64,000 nucleotides of DNA from Molanna angustata (taxonomy: Eukaryota > Arthropoda > Insecta > Trichoptera > Molannidae). Below are positions 1 through 11,477 of the stretch, piece by piece (position 1 is the first letter of the stretch; every line of letters begins with the position of its first letter). The translations under genes and the position numbers were made by a program. Under the pieces are notes generated by a model, which ran no database searches, was not told the DNA's origin, and saw only the letters and a program-made list of their open reading frames with translations. The stretch covers positions 31,335,778 through 31,399,777 of the forward strand of contig OY754979.1 in NCBI GenBank assembly GCA_963576475.1, given 5' to 3'.

Positions 1-940
1 TGAATAGCTTTGTATAACTTGCGCAAAAACTCAACATATTCAACAATAAAATTTGTTTTACGGTGTTCAACGCTTTCAACAATATATTCAAGAGCTGTAT
101 CAGAGAAATGAGCTCTCTGAGAGGATGATAGAGTAACAACTCCAAGCTCATAATATATTGGACAGGGCAAACAAATTGTATGGAAGGGCGTTTCTCCAAA
201 AGACTAAAACAGCTTTGTTTTGTTATGCAGCGCAATACAACAATAAAATTAGCGCCCTTGGAATGATCCTGAATCACTAAATAGCGTTATAAAAATTGTG
301 TTTTATTTTTACATTGTTGCTATTTTTCGGAGATGTTTTTTTTAAAGAACTTTTATCTTGTACATTTGGACTGATTAAGAGACGTTACATTATAACTGGG
401 GTTATTTTATAATATTCTTGCTGACTGCACTCAAAAAAATCATTTTTAAACAGACGACAGGTGACAAAAACGAAAGAGAAATAATTGTGCTTTAATCAAA
501 ATGATAATAAAATTATTTAAACGTAAGCGAATAAACCAATGACTAAGATAAAAATAGGCTGACCAAAACAACGATAAAATAAAAGAAGAAATAGAGAACG
601 AAGAAGAAAAACATTTGATGAAGGATTATGTCAAATATAACTGATTTTAACTCTTCTCAAATATTAGTACAAAGTGAGAGGACGAATAAAAAAATATTTT
701 ATTTCAATAGAAGCTCAATAGTTGATCTGTTTTGTATGTGATGTGACTGCTATGATGTACATATATTGAAGTAGTGGTCATGAGTACATATATGACATAT
801 AATTTTGTATTGTGATTGACCTAATATAGATCAGTAACAATCACCCAATTCATAATTATATTCCCTAGAACAGGATTTCCTAGTTGGGCATCTGTTATCT
901 ACTTGTTATTGTAGTAATAAATGGTGTGATTAAAAAATAA
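1..940. other. AT-rich stretch without a gene
   Basis: No open frame or recognisable RNA is seen. Around 250-295 there is a short motif (CGCCCTTGGAATGATC, then CACTAAATAG) that recurs in variant form near 23965-24005 and twice at 43988-44060, so at least this part is old repeat sequence. The rest is low-complexity AT-rich DNA. Confidence 0.6.
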
Positions 941-1185
941 TTCTTCTTCTTCTCTATGTGTCCTGTCGGGTCCCCCAGACGTAGACGATCACTCTGGAGA
1001 AACTTTCCCTGTCCTGTGCGGTGCGGAACAAGTCCTCCACACGCCTCATTCCGGTCCACTCCCGAATGTTACGGAGCCAGGATAGCTGCTTCCTGCCAAC
1101 CCCTCTACGGCCCTCAATATTTCCTTTTATGATCAACTGTAAGATCGAGTATTTTTCGCCTCTCATTATGTGACCAAAATATGGT
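941..1185 (-). mobile_element. 3' end of a non-LTR retrotransposon (RT C-terminus)
   Basis: On the minus strand a 70-codon open frame (1166 down to 954) begins MRGEKYSILQLIIKG and runs through GRRGVGRKQLSWLRNIR and AQDRESFSRVI. This is the usual C-terminal tail of insect RTE/CR1-type reverse transcriptase polyproteins, downstream of the palm domain. It is followed in element orientation by a (GAA)n tail (TTC repeats at 941-953 on the plus strand). Only the last 70 codons remain, so this is a 5'-truncated dead copy. The clade is uncertain. The fragments at 36903-37067 and 44930-45370 have the same kind of GAA tail. Confidence 0.7.
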
Positions 1186-1214
1186 CTTCTTATTAAATAA
1201 TAAACATACCTATA

Positions 1215-1566
1215 TATAATGTTTATCGGAGAACCTACAGGGCTTACAGTATGTCAATTACTGTTTTGCGTGATCACTTTAAGCGCTTGGGCAACGTTCA
1301 ACAATTATGCCTTTTATTGAAGCCGAGATGCCGACACTGACACTAAAATATGAACTAAAAATTATATTGAATTTTCAAAAAAAATGTATTATTAAGAAGA
1401 GTCAATAAAAAGACATACTCGATAAACGTTGCGCATACGCTTAAATTGATCGCGTTGGCCAACCGATGACAGATCGTAAGACTTGTATGTGCCTCGTTTC
1501 CCGGTTTTCCTATAAATATATGTTTCCGGTTTCCGTTTCGTCTCTATTGAGATATTAAATTTGTTA
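1215..1566. repeat. Foldback element, degraded copy 1
   Basis: The left part (about 1227-1325, with CCTACAGGGCTTAC, GTGATCACTTTA, CAACGTTCA) and the right part (about 1395-1565, the same words reverse-complemented, ending TCTCTATTGAGAT) are imperfect inverted repeats. They are related to the better preserved copy at 1971-2727 and the copy at 30028-30700. No coding potential. Confidence 0.75.
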
Positions 1567-1625
1567 AAAAACAGCAAATCATATATTTAAATATATTATA
1601 TTCCAGTTATAGTTGTCGCCAATTA

Positions 1626-1745
1626 ACTTCAACTTTTAGCCGAGAAGGGGGGCGATTTGCACGTAAACCAAAGAAGCAAAAAGACACAAATTTGCGCTAT
1701 GTGCATTTGGAAGCTCGTTCAAGATATTTGGCGAAAATTATAACA
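1626..1745 (+). repeat. Dispersed repeat, partner of 38583-38697
   Basis: About 115 bp starting near TTAGCCGAGAAGGGG and containing GCACGTAAACCAA and AGACACAAATTTGCGC is found again in reverse complement at 38583-38697, between TRAPPC12 and VPS35. The two copies match closely by eye. The family was not identified. Confidence 0.75.
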
Positions 1746-1970
1746 CTTATCACATACCTACAAGATTTGCAAAACACGACTATACGTACGATGGGGTGGT
1801 CCAGTTCAATCAACTCGAAACAAATTTTAGACTGGTAGCTGAATTAAATCATTTCAAAATAAAAAAAAATAGACACTTAAAATATGTTATGTTGTCTTCT
1901 ATTAAAATATTGCGCTCTAAAATGAATTAGTTCAAGTTGAGGTTCTCAAATCTTTATGTAAAATATGTAT

Positions 1971-2727
1971 TTTTATTGACAAACATTTTTTCAACATCTC
2001 AATACAGACGAAGTAGGGATATTGTAGAAGAACCAGGAACTCGAGGCACCTACAGGGCTTACGACCTGTCATCGGCTGGTTTACGTGATCACTTTATGCG
2101 CTTGCGCAACGTTCACCAATTATGCCTTCTTATTGAGTTCCCTTATCGATGTAATTTTGAAAGTTCTATAAATTTGAATAGTGTGTAACATTTTACCTGA
2201 CAATAATGCATTATTACTATTGGAAAAAATCCAATGTTTGCGTATATGCAATTAAAAAAGAATATTCGATTTACATACACATTGGTACAAGTAGGTAAAC
2301 AAGCCAAAAATGAAATAATATTTCTGGCGCAGTTCAGGGGTGACATCTGTGTGTGACACAGTCATCTCATTTACAAGGACTGTTGCTTTCATTGTTTACA
2401 AAGAAAAATTAATTTCTCAATGTCTCAATAGATGGCGTTACAAAAAGGTTTATCCGTTACTCCATAGATGGCAATAGTAATAATGCATTTTTGTCAGGTA
2501 AAATGTTACACACTATTCAAATATGTATATAGAACTTTCAAAATTACATCGATAAGGGAACTCAATAAGAAGACATAATTGGTGAACGTTGCGCAAGCGC
2601 ATAAAGTGATCACGTAAACCAGCCGATAACAGGTCGTAAGCCCTGTAGGTGCCTCGAGTTCCTGGTTCTTCTACAATATCCCTACTTCGTCTCTATTGAG
2701 ATGTTGAAAAAATGTTTGTCAATAAAA
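1971..2727. repeat. Long inverted-repeat (foldback) element, copy 2
   Basis: The left arm (1971-2222) and right arm (2472-2727) are near-perfect inverted repeats of about 250 bp around a 249-bp spacer. The outer ends read TTGACAAACATTTTTTCAAC and its complement. The apparent ORFs at 1937-2188 and 2143-2346 are readings of the arms and are not genes. The spacer (for example ATTCGATTTACATACAC and CAGGGGTGACATCTGTG) is also present in the copy at 30028-30700, which shows that arms and spacer move as one unit. Confidence 0.9.
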
Positions 2728-3400
2728 TATCATTTGACTCCCGAAAGGGAAAAAAAACCAAGTGTTTGCGTATATGCAATTAAAAAGAATATTCGTAAAA
2801 TATGCAGTCTCTTTGTCTATCATTAATCTAGTTAGTGAATCCAGGCTATTTTTTTATAAACATATTTACTCTCATGCACTATCCCTTTCATAACAATAAA
2901 CTCCATTGTTATATTCAAGTTTAGTTATATTGTATTAATTTGATTTTATTATGGAATAAAAAAATACTAGAGAAATTTTATTATTCGATTTTATATACCA
3001 TTTTCAGTAATAAAATTCAAATTCAATTTAAACTGACTTGCCCTTAACAAGTCATCGTGCGGTTTATAATTTGACAGATTTTTTTTCTCTGTTAATTCAT
3101 CACCATCCATTTCAAAAAATATATTTTACGTCAAAAGATCAAAGTCCATTTTTTTCCACAAAATTTGCATTAAATAAAATGTTGATGTGTTCAAATCAAA
3201 ACAAGTGGCAATGTGCAGCATCATCACTTGACTATTTTTATTAAGAACCATATACACAACACATGACATTATAATAATTATAATTTATTCGTTTAAGTAA
3301 GTCGATTCACAAACCAATCCTCGTAGCCCATGAACATGTCTGTTTACATAAAAATATTGCTATCTGTACTTGTGAAAACATTGATTTTGTAACTCAGCAT
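2728..3400. other. AT-rich stretch without a gene
   Basis: A short duplicate of foldback spacer sequence (GTGTTTGCGTATATGCAATT) lies near 2761-2800. The rest is AT-rich with no supported coding region. The 68-codon frame at 3038-3244 has no recognisable protein content. Confidence 0.5.
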
Positions 3401-3404
3401 ATGT

Positions 3405-3760
3405 AGGTATGTTGGACTTATAATTGATAATAGAATGAACTGGGGTACACATGTAGAGTATGTATGTGGGAAGCTTCGCACCATAGCATGCAAATTCTCC
3501 ATTCTCAAACATAAATAACCGTATGCAATCATATGAATGCTATATTTATCATTAGCAGATAGTATCATCAACTATGGACTGAGTAGCTATGGCAGGACAT
3601 ACAAAACCTATTTAGCATATATCTATAACCTACAATTAAAACTTTTAAAAATCATAATAAATAATAAAATAAAAAGTACGTATCGGAACAATGAAAAGGG
3701 TATATTCAAACACTGTAATGTATTAGCTATATATCATAAAGTAAAAATTGCCTGATCTTA
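3405..3760 (+). mobile_element. Degenerate non-LTR reverse transcriptase fragment
   Basis: Two offset frames give RT-like sequence. The first is about 3408-3512 (VGLIIDNRMNWGTHVEYVCG, typical of the YLGI-D-LxW-HI segment after the palm). After a frameshift, 3560-3755 follows (INYGLSSYGRTYKTYLAYIY, the Y-GxxxWG-xx segment). It is broken by frameshifts and stops, has no ends, and lies directly upstream of a different LINE copy at 3852. Confidence 0.65.
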
Positions 3761-3851
3761 AAAGACGAACATGATAACATTAATAAATAAGAAGTAAACT
3801 CACGTAGAAATAACCTCCGAAAGTTAAACTACTTAACGAAATATATTTTGC

Positions 3852-5191
3852 AAAAACTATAGAGCTATCAGCTTGTTAAGTTCGGTTGGCAAGATGTATG
3901 CAAGAATTATTGACCAGAGAATACGCAAGATTACGGAATGCAAGATATGGGATGCTCAAGGTGCGTTTGTAGGGGGCAGAGAATGCATCGACCAAATTTT
4001 CTATTTACGCATGGCTACAGAAAAAGTTCTGCATAAAAATCAGAAACTTTTCTGTGCTTTCATAGACCTAGAAAAGGCATATGATAAAGTAGATAGAGAA
4101 AAGTTGTGGGATATCCTATCAATGTATGGAGTGAAGAGCAAACTAATACGTGTTGTTGCGTCTCTATATGAAAATAGTGGAGCTTGTGTCCGTGTCAACG
4201 ATACGCTGACAACATGGTTCCCTATTCATAAGGGGGTGAAGCAAGGCTGCGTATTATCCCCATGGCTGTTCAATCTATATATTGATCACTGCGTAAGAGC
4301 ACTAAAGAATGAAAATATAGGCCTGACACTAAATACTGTAAATGTACGTGATTTGATGTATGCAGATGATAAAGTGGTGTTTGCTGAATGTGCGGATGAG
4401 TTACAGTATTTAGTGAATAAAGTGTATGAAGGATACTTGCAGAACGGACTGAGAATGAATGTGAGTAAATCTAAGATATTGGTATTCGAAAAAACTGAAA
4501 GTATATCTACGTGTAGAATAAATGTAGAGAACGAATGGCTAGAACAAGTAGAGAAATATTTATACTTGGGGAGTATGTTTGAACGGAATGGAAGACCTGA
4601 TAAAGACATTGAAAGAAGAGTTATGGCAGGTAACAGAATAAACGGAGCTCTCAGACCAGTAATGTCCGATCCAAGCATCTCAAAGGAAGCCAAAATTGCT
4701 GTACATAATGCAATTTTAGTGCCCACTTTGATGTATGCCAGTGAAACATGGACGTGGCAAAAGACGCATGAAAGTAGAATAAATGCTGTGGAAATGAGAT
4801 CACTAAGAAGAGTATGTAATAGAACGATATATGATAGAATAAAAAATGAGGACATAAGGAGGGAATGCAAGATGAAGAAGAGTATTATAAATAAAATGAA
4901 AGTGAATTCCTTGAGGTAGTTTGGACATATTGAAAGAATGAATGATGAACGACTGACCAAAACAATATACATGGGTGTAAGAGATGGAGTGAATAGCAGG
5001 GGCCGCCCCAGAAAGGGATGGCATGACCATGTGAATGATATTTTGAAAGAAGGAAATATAACAAGCTTGAATAATCGACGAGCATGTATGAGACGATGCA
5101 TGGATGTAAAGGAAGCTAGGAATGTGTGTAAAAATAGAGGAGTATGGCGCTCGGTTCTCTCTGCTTACCCCGTAAGGGATATGGCGTGATG
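3852..5191 (+). pseudogene. Reverse transcriptase ORF, interrupted by one stop
   Basis: The frame opens at about 3855 with NYRAISLLSSVGK (RT motif 1), then CAFIDLEKAYDKVDREKLW (motif A, catalytic Asp), GVKQGCVLSPWLFNLYID (motif B), MYADDKVVFA (motif C, YADD at 4359-4370) and YLYLGSMFERNG. A TAG at 4917-4919 ends the 348-codon stretch. The same frame then continues to a TGA near 5189 through [14 protein letters not shown] and [13 protein letters not shown]. The copies at 6600 and 63970 have TGG where this one has TAG, so a single Trp-to-stop change broke it. The endonuclease domain is missing, so the copy was dead on arrival. Confidence 0.85.
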
Positions 5192-5216
5192 GTATGTATG
5201 TATGTATTTTACCTGT
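3852..5216 (+). mobile_element. RTE-like LINE, 5'-truncated, longest of seven local copies
   Basis: The copy begins inside the RT domain and ends with a TATG microsatellite after GGCGTGATGGTATGTATG, a tail shared by the other fragments. Six more pieces of the same family lie in the window: 6271-6880 (+), 35178-35502 (-), 40381-40590 (+), 46170-46372 (+), 49520-49727 (+) and 63612-64000 (+, running off the window). All are 5'-truncated and most keep only the 3' 200-600 bp, as expected of target-primed reverse transcription. The TATG tail and the motif order suggest an RTE-like clade. The clade is inferred. Confidence 0.85.
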
Positions 5217-5590
5217 GTACAATAATGCATATGGCATGAGAAAATGGGAATATCTGCTGCCAAAAATATTAAATGATATTATGGATGATGAGCTCTTGCA
5301 TATATGCACTACGTGCCCGAAATTTTTTACCCACTTAAAAAGGTATATGATGAGGTCCGATGACGACAGCTGTCCGTTTTTACAAGTAAATAATACAATA
5401 CAATTTACAAGTAAATAATAAAAAGGATGACACCCTTTTCAAAGTTTTCGTCCCGTTAAAATGGTGATTTACATTATACAGTTGGCAGATATCAAGGCTT
5501 TTTAGAAAATCAGTATACGAAAGACAAAATTGTTCAATGTTTTCAAAATTATTTAAAAATCGATTGGAATATTCCGGTACAGACAAGTTA
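5217..5590. other. AT-rich stretch without a gene
   Basis: Short open frames on both strands (such as 5194-5418 and 5380-5586) have no recognisable content. Nothing else is supported. Confidence 0.4.
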
Positions 5591-5599
5591 AGTTAAAGA

Positions 5600-5890
5600 A
5601 AAATTAGGTTAGGTTAGGCTACTGATCCATAGATCCCGGGTTCGTTTCCCGGAGGAGACACAGTTTTTAATTGTGTTTTCAGCCTGGATCTGTGAGACGA
5701 TTAATATCGCAAGTCTCCAGAATGTGGCAACTGGTTATTGGGTGTGAGTTAAACTAATATTTGACATAGTACCTGTTAGTTACCCGTGAATAAAATAAAA
5801 TGATGGTGTAGTAAAAACCTATTCATGATTGAATCGCCCCATGAGAAACACCATAAATTTAAAAAAATATTTCAACAAAACAAATAATTA
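5600..5890 (+). mobile_element. tRNA-derived SINE
   Basis: The head contains a B-box-like TCCCGGGTTCGTTTCCCGG stem at about 5631-5652, as in a tRNA T arm. The body has GTCTCCAGAATGTGGCAACT and ACATAGTACCTGTTAG. The body recurs in reverse complement at 54430-54535 (in a THAP gene intron), and a short part of it at 26830-26890 (in a TRAPPC12 intron). This shows a dispersed family of pol III type. Confidence 0.7.
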
Positions 5891-6270
5891 TACTTAGTTT
5901 ATTCAGATGTAGTCGAGCCTTAAGGAATATAAGTGTGCCATATACTTCAGAGAATGTACCTATATAATATCATTGTCAAAATATGATTACTTGTCAAAAT
6001 TATATACATAGATAGGTAAGTACATTATATTTGCATGAATTGCACGGACTTATATTGTCTACATTAATATAAAGACATTTTATAATGATGACCATAAAAA
6101 TATTGAGATTTTTTTAAGCTTTTTTTTTTAATTTTTTTAATTGCTGATTTTTGACAGAGGGATATAAATATCTGATACCTTTGCTGTTAAGGTGACAGAT
6201 ATTTATACAACTTTCCAAGTTGCCTGTCCTATAGTCCTCTACTTGTTCTAGCCATTCGTTTCCTACTTAT

Positions 6271-6880
6271 AATATATACTTGGGGAGTATGTTTGAACGG
6301 AATTGAAGTCCTGATAAGGATATTTACAAAAGAGTTATGGCAGGTACCTAATAGAAAAACGGAGCACTCAGACCAGTAATGTCCGATCCAAGCATCTCAA
6401 AGGAAGCCAAAATTGCCGTTCATAATGCAATTGTAGTGCCTACTTTGGCGTATGCCAGTGAAACATGGACGTGGTAAAAGACGCATGAAATTAGAATAAA
6501 TGCTGTTGAAATGAGATCACTAAAAATAGTAATAGAACGATATATGAGGACATAAAGATAATGCAAGATAAAGAAGGATATTATAAGTAAAACGAAAGTG
6601 AATTCCTTGAGGTGGTTTGGAAATATTGAAAGAATGAAAGACTGATCAAAAAAATATACATGGGTGTAAGAGATGGAGTGAATACCAGGGGTCTCCCCAG
6701 AAAGGGATGGCATGACCATGAAAGAAAGCAACATAAGAAGCTCCAACAATCGACTAGCATGTATGAGACCATGCATGGATGTAAAGGAAGCCAGGAACGT
6801 GTGCAAAATATATGAATATGACGCTCGGTTCTCTCCGCTTATCCCGTAAGGGACATTACGTGATGGTAGGTATGTCTTAT
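6271..6880 (+). mobile_element. RTE-like LINE copy, degraded
   Basis: It starts at ATACTTGGGGAGTATGTTTG (equivalent to about 4563 in the 3852 copy) and ends at the CGTGATGGTAGGTATG tail. It carries several indels and stops, for example TGGTAAAAG in place of TGGCAAAAG, so no RT frame survives. The 179-codon frame on the opposite strand (6420-6959) is an antisense shadow. Confidence 0.85.
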
Positions 6881-7466
6881 AGTCCTGAGAAGGACTGTTT
6901 TGTTTTAAATTGTGATCTCCTTTCTTGCATATCCTTTTGTTCTTGTGAATTCGCGCCATTGCTGTGTAGCAGCACCAACTTCTGTTTGTCTTTTAGCGTA
7001 ACCTGGAGTAGACCACGTGGACGTTGACAATCTTCCTACTTCAATATTGAGATAATCTTTTTTATTATTATTTAAAACCAAAGTGCATAAAACATACAAT
7101 AAATATAAAAAAAAAATCCAATTTGAAATAATGTAAAATAATATTTTTTTGTATAAACCACCTTACTGGCTGTGCCTGTTCCGAGGAAAATGTGTTGAAT
7201 ATGTTCCAAAAAATATGTACATCTACAATTGTTATTGAAATAAAATATTGAATTAATTTTTTTATAACGTGAAAGCATACATCCATAAAAAAAGAAATTG
7301 TAAATAATTTATATCCTCTATGTGTAAATGATTTGTATTCCCTATCGTATAAAAGTAACAGCCCCAGAACAGGTTTAGCCAAGTGTGACGTTACTTACTT
7401 AACCTAAATATGTACAAATGTTTGTGAAGGTGAATATAGGAAGGTTTTGATAGTGATAGGGTTAAT
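6881..7466. other. AT-rich stretch without a gene
   Basis: No gene is seen. The short frames at 6812-7382 on both strands do not resemble known proteins. Confidence 0.4.
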
Positions 7467-7545
7467 CAATCCTCGTGGCATCAGTGGTTAGCCGTTTAGT
7501 TTCGGTGCCGAAGTCCTGGGTTCGATTCCCAACAGAGGAAAAATT
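7467..7545 (+). mobile_element. tRNA-like SINE head
   Basis: The segment has an A-box-like GGCATCAGTGGTTAGCC and a B-box-like GGGTTCGATTCCC. Partial pairing of the ends (TCCTC with GAGGA) gives a tRNA-like outline, but the anticodon arm is not credible, so it is not scored as a tRNA. A tRNA-derived SINE head is the likeliest reading. Confidence 0.55.
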
Positions 7546-7977
7546 TATTTAAGTTCATTTCCAACGATAATCTTGCATCTCTGTCTAGTCATCGTTTCAA
7601 TTTAGCGATGGAAAAGAAAAGAAAATTCAATGTATGGAAGTGACAGTTAATCACCTGACAGGCAATTGTCACTTACATACATTAAATACATTATCTTTTA
7701 TTTTCTTATCCCTCGCTAGATTGACACTTTGACTAGGCAACGTCTGGAAACACTGGTTGGAAAAAAATGACATTTGGTAATAAACAAGACATTTGCACTG
7801 GGTGTAAATAAGTATAGAAGTGATAAAAATATAAGAAAACAAATAACAGAGAAAAAAAATATTCTGTTGTCTATGAAAAATTGTGTTTTATTTTGTATGT
7901 ACTAAACGTATTATTATTTATATTAAACACTTTATTAAACATAAAAAAAATGCCAGTACAATTGGGTCGGATTACAG

Positions 7978-8052
7978 ATGGGTTGATGGCAGAGCGGTTA
8001 GCGCGCTGGACTAGTAATCCAGTAGTCGCCAGTTCGAATCCTGCCTCGACCG
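7978..8052 (+). mobile_element. tRNA-Thr(AGT)-like sequence, probably SINE head or tRNA pseudogene
   Basis: The A box (TGGCAGAGCGG) and B box (GTTCGAATC) fit the pol III consensus. A five-pair anticodon stem, CTGGA/TCCAG, encloses a CTAGTAA loop, so the anticodon reads AGT (Thr). The acceptor stem pairs for about six of seven positions (GGTTGA with TCGACC, one G-U). The T stem is badly mismatched, however, which argues against a working tRNA. A T-run follows near 8084. Confidence 0.55.
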
Positions 8053-8084
8053 ATTTCGTTCACCTATAGCACAAGCATTTATGC

Positions 8085-9762
8085 TTTTTTTAGGAAACGT
8101 ATTAAGATGTATATGTACTTGTTTAACAAGGACATATTCATTTAAAAAAGAAAAAAAAAATTGAAAATTGAGCAAATTCGTTTGAAAGCAAGGCCCAGAA
8201 AAGATGCAAACATCATGGCTAAAAAATATTGAATCAAGTCCTTAAAACTTCAGAGCACTTATAAATAAAATATATAAGCATAAATCGGCACACCCAGTAT
8301 ATTTCGAGCAATCGATCAAAGGACAAGAAAAAACAATATATCCAACGTAGCATACGATAAATATACGATTAGCACGACTCTCGAGAAATTTTAATTTAAC
8401 AAACATTATTAAAATATATTTATACGTTTTACTATTGAACTAAATTATTGAGTAAAATGTTTAGATCTCAACGATAAATCAGTACAAAGTGCGTTCTATA
8501 ATGAAACGCCTGTGTTTATGCAAGCTGTATATCTTCATTTTTACTCTACACTACGGAATAATGGAGTCGTGATTTCACCATTTTTAAGTGTATTTTTTAC
8601 ATCAATTTCTCAACGGGTATCATGTAAAGAGTGCACACTATGAGTTTCGTCGTGACGTGTTTGCATGTATGGCGTACGGCGTAGGTACGCTGTACGGATT
8701 ATTCTTTTTGTGTCCTCTCTGCAGCTCAAACCATAAGTCCAATTGACTTCATATAGATATCATATATTATGTCCATAAACTTAGAGCAGATTAATATTCC
8801 ATAGAGATCCGTTAATTTCTTCTCTATGATTTTATCTGTCCAAATTTAAAGAAAAAAATCTATGGTTTGCCATATCAATGTGAAATAAATTTCATATTTG
8901 TATGAAAAATGTATATAACATAAGTAAAATAGCTTCTGTATGGGAAAATTGAGTGATTAACTTCATATTGATATTGTATGTGTCTCTATAGACAAGTGTA
9001 TTTTTTACCCTCCACTTCTATCTTCCTCGAAAGGGTAGGCAATGAGAACCGAACACCGCAATCTTCTATCTTGACACATACATCAACATTGATACACTGT
9101 CTCATACGTGCCTTGTAGAAATTACATACTATGAGTTTCTTGACAGTGTTTTTGTGTGTATGGTGCATTGTGAAAACTTTTGTCCTCTGGGAATCTTATA
9201 TTTGTTTAAGAATCTAATAGAAATGTACATCATAAAAATGCATTTTAGAGATTGTCAACCTTTCAATAAAGAAAAAATGAACACTTACTATGGTTTGGAG
9301 AGTTTAGATTCGGTTACAACCCACTCGTTTTAAGTCTGAAGTCGCTATGTATAGTTATCGCTATCACATGGATACTCAGAAGACAAATTTAGGTTTTTTG
9401 TTAGGTTAGTATGATCACGTACATATGTGCACATATCACCCCCGTATCCCGTAGATACTTTGTGATAACTATAACAATAATTTATCCACAATAATAAAAG
9501 GAAAGCGTTAAGGGTTTGCACTATTTCTCAAAAAATGGCATTGCGAAATCTTAGCCAATGAAATAAAATATAATGTAAATTTTCAAAATATGATAAACAA
9601 ATAATCTTTCGTTAAGAATTTACTCTATCGTTGTATTAGGTAGTTGATTCCATACCATTATTCCTTACTCTTTGCTTAATTTAGATATTTTTCGTTAACA
9701 ATAGCATTTTTCCTTATTTATGCAGAAATACTAATTAGTTATTTGCAAAAATAATTTGAATC
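8085..9762. other. AT-rich stretch without a gene; two diverged direct repeats
   Basis: Related segments near 8638-8710 and 9128-9185 share ACTATGAGTTTC, then TGT(G/T)TATGG, then TGTCCTCT. They look like two copies of one unnamed repeat in the same direction. No coding region is supported. Confidence 0.45.
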
Positions 9763-9766
9763 TTAA

Positions 9767-10478
9767 GAAGGCGACTGCTGCCAACGTACCTATTTTTTTT
9801 TTTAATTTTAAATAGCATCATTACTACAAAACGAATCATTTTAAAAAACAATAACTTAGTTTGGATATTAATAAAGAAAAATATACCTTTACTATTTAAT
9901 TATGTTCTGTATACGAGTATATGTATTTTTGTAGGAAAATAATAAGCATACCCCAATTTTTGACAATTATCTTAAATTTCTAAAAAAAACTATAAGGTAT
10001 AGAGCAATATATTTGGTTATAAATTAATGAAAAACAAAATATCTGGAAAAATATGATATGACTTTGCAATAATGCATCAGATTAAGTAAATAAACCAAAA
10101 AAACTTTTATGTCGCAATTGCGCTGAATGGAAAATAAATGTTTTTTAGGTTTATTTACTAAACCTGAAGCATTAATGCAACGTCACATCGTATTTTTCTA
10201 TATATTTTTGTCTTCTTTAATATAAAAATATATAAATATATTGAACTAAGCCTTATAGTTTATTAAAAATATAAGATAAACGTTGAAAATCGGGATACGC
10301 CATTATTTTTCTACAAGAATTTATACTGAACATTATCAAAAAGTTAAGGTATTTTTTTCTTTATTAATACCCAATCTTTTTAAATTATTTTTTTCAAAAC
10401 GATTTGATTAGAAAATTATGGTATATCAAATTGAAAAATAAGTACGTTGGCAGCAGTCCCCCCCCCCCCCCCCCCTCC
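9767..10478. mobile_element. TTAA-flanked MITE, copy 1
   Basis: Terminal inverted repeats contain GACTGCTGCCAACGTACCTA at the left (near 9773) and its complement at the right (near 10442-10460). Both sides have TTAA (9763-9766 and 10479-10482), the target preference of piggyBac-type transposases. The body is non-coding and AT-rich. The right end has an expanded C run of about 20. A second copy, same orientation, lies at 33195-33870. Confidence 0.85.
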
Positions 10479-10482
10479 TTAA

Positions 10483-11150
10483 TTGAAATCATTTTTGTCC
10501 AACCTATTTATATTTTATTTCTTGTATTCTTTGCAAATTGACCATTTAAAATTGTATGTACAATTTTCGCTTACATATTATATTTTGATATTTCTAAAAT
10601 TTAAAAAAAATATCTTTTAGTAAAAAATAGGAAATTAAATATGTCTGTAGTGATATATATTGAAAAAAAAGTACCTACATGTAGTGAAAACGCTAGAAGT
10701 CAAAATAATGGAATAACAAGTAAGAAAATATAAAAAATACGACGGTTTAAGTTTTTTTTTTTTTTTATTTAAATTTGCAATAGAACTAATAATTATTATG
10801 CAAATGAACGTCTAAGAATTCAACATTTTTTTATTAGTGTGAGTGTGAGAGCTTCTTAGATGATTTCATTTTTCAAATTTATACTTCTTATATCCACTTA
10901 ATAACAAACGTTTCTATGTTATCTGGGAAGTGATCTCAAATATGTAATAAATATAAAAAAAAACATAATCTTCTGGTGTTTATTAATTGAACGACAGCCT
11001 TCATATTTATTTAGTTCAATATCATAATATTGATGACTCCATTTTGCAACAATACTTACATGATGACTTATGGCGTGTCTCACGCATGTAGGTAGGTACA
11101 CTGGCATTATAAAATTAATCAACTATAGAATTACCTAATAATTTATAAAT
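10483..11150. other. AT-rich stretch without a gene
   Basis: No coding region or clear repeat is seen. The 67-codon minus frame at 10919-11122 shows no recognisable protein. Confidence 0.4.
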
Positions 11151-11152
11151 AC

Positions 11153-11200
11153 AGGTAATAAACCAATTGACAATAAGCCTGCCAATGTACGATATTTTCC
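11153..11200 (+). repeat. Retroposon 3'-tail fragment
   Basis: The word ACCAATTGACAATAAGCCTG and the following GCCAATGTAC match a diverged form of the 3' tail seen at 34118-34200, 34806-34912 and 38515-38580 (reverse). Only the tail is left here. Confidence 0.55.
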
Positions 11201-11477
11201 AACATATATTTTAAAAAAATATATTCATATGGGTCATTTGCAATAAATACGAAATATTGTTATTGATTATGGTTGCATGGTACACATGAGTAAGTATGTT
11301 AGGATAGGATAGTATGGAGGTCAGTACTTATTTCCTACCTCAAATATATAAACAACTTGATGGCATATATGTATCACACGATCGAGAGTCCATGTAGATA
11401 TTTTGTAGTGTACTACCATACAAAATTGTTAAAAAAAGTTAGAGTAGAACTACTATATTTACGTATTTTTTTTATAG

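Noticed and set aside
1937..2346. Two overlapping frames on opposite strands
   Set aside because: Both lie in the arm and spacer of a foldback element.
4286..5101. 271-codon minus frame
   Set aside because: Antisense shadow of the LINE reverse transcriptase; the same antisense appears opposite the 6271 and 63612 copies.
7978..8052. Functional tRNA-Thr
   Set aside because: The anticodon arm and pol III boxes are good but the T stem has mismatches, so a working tRNA is unlikely.
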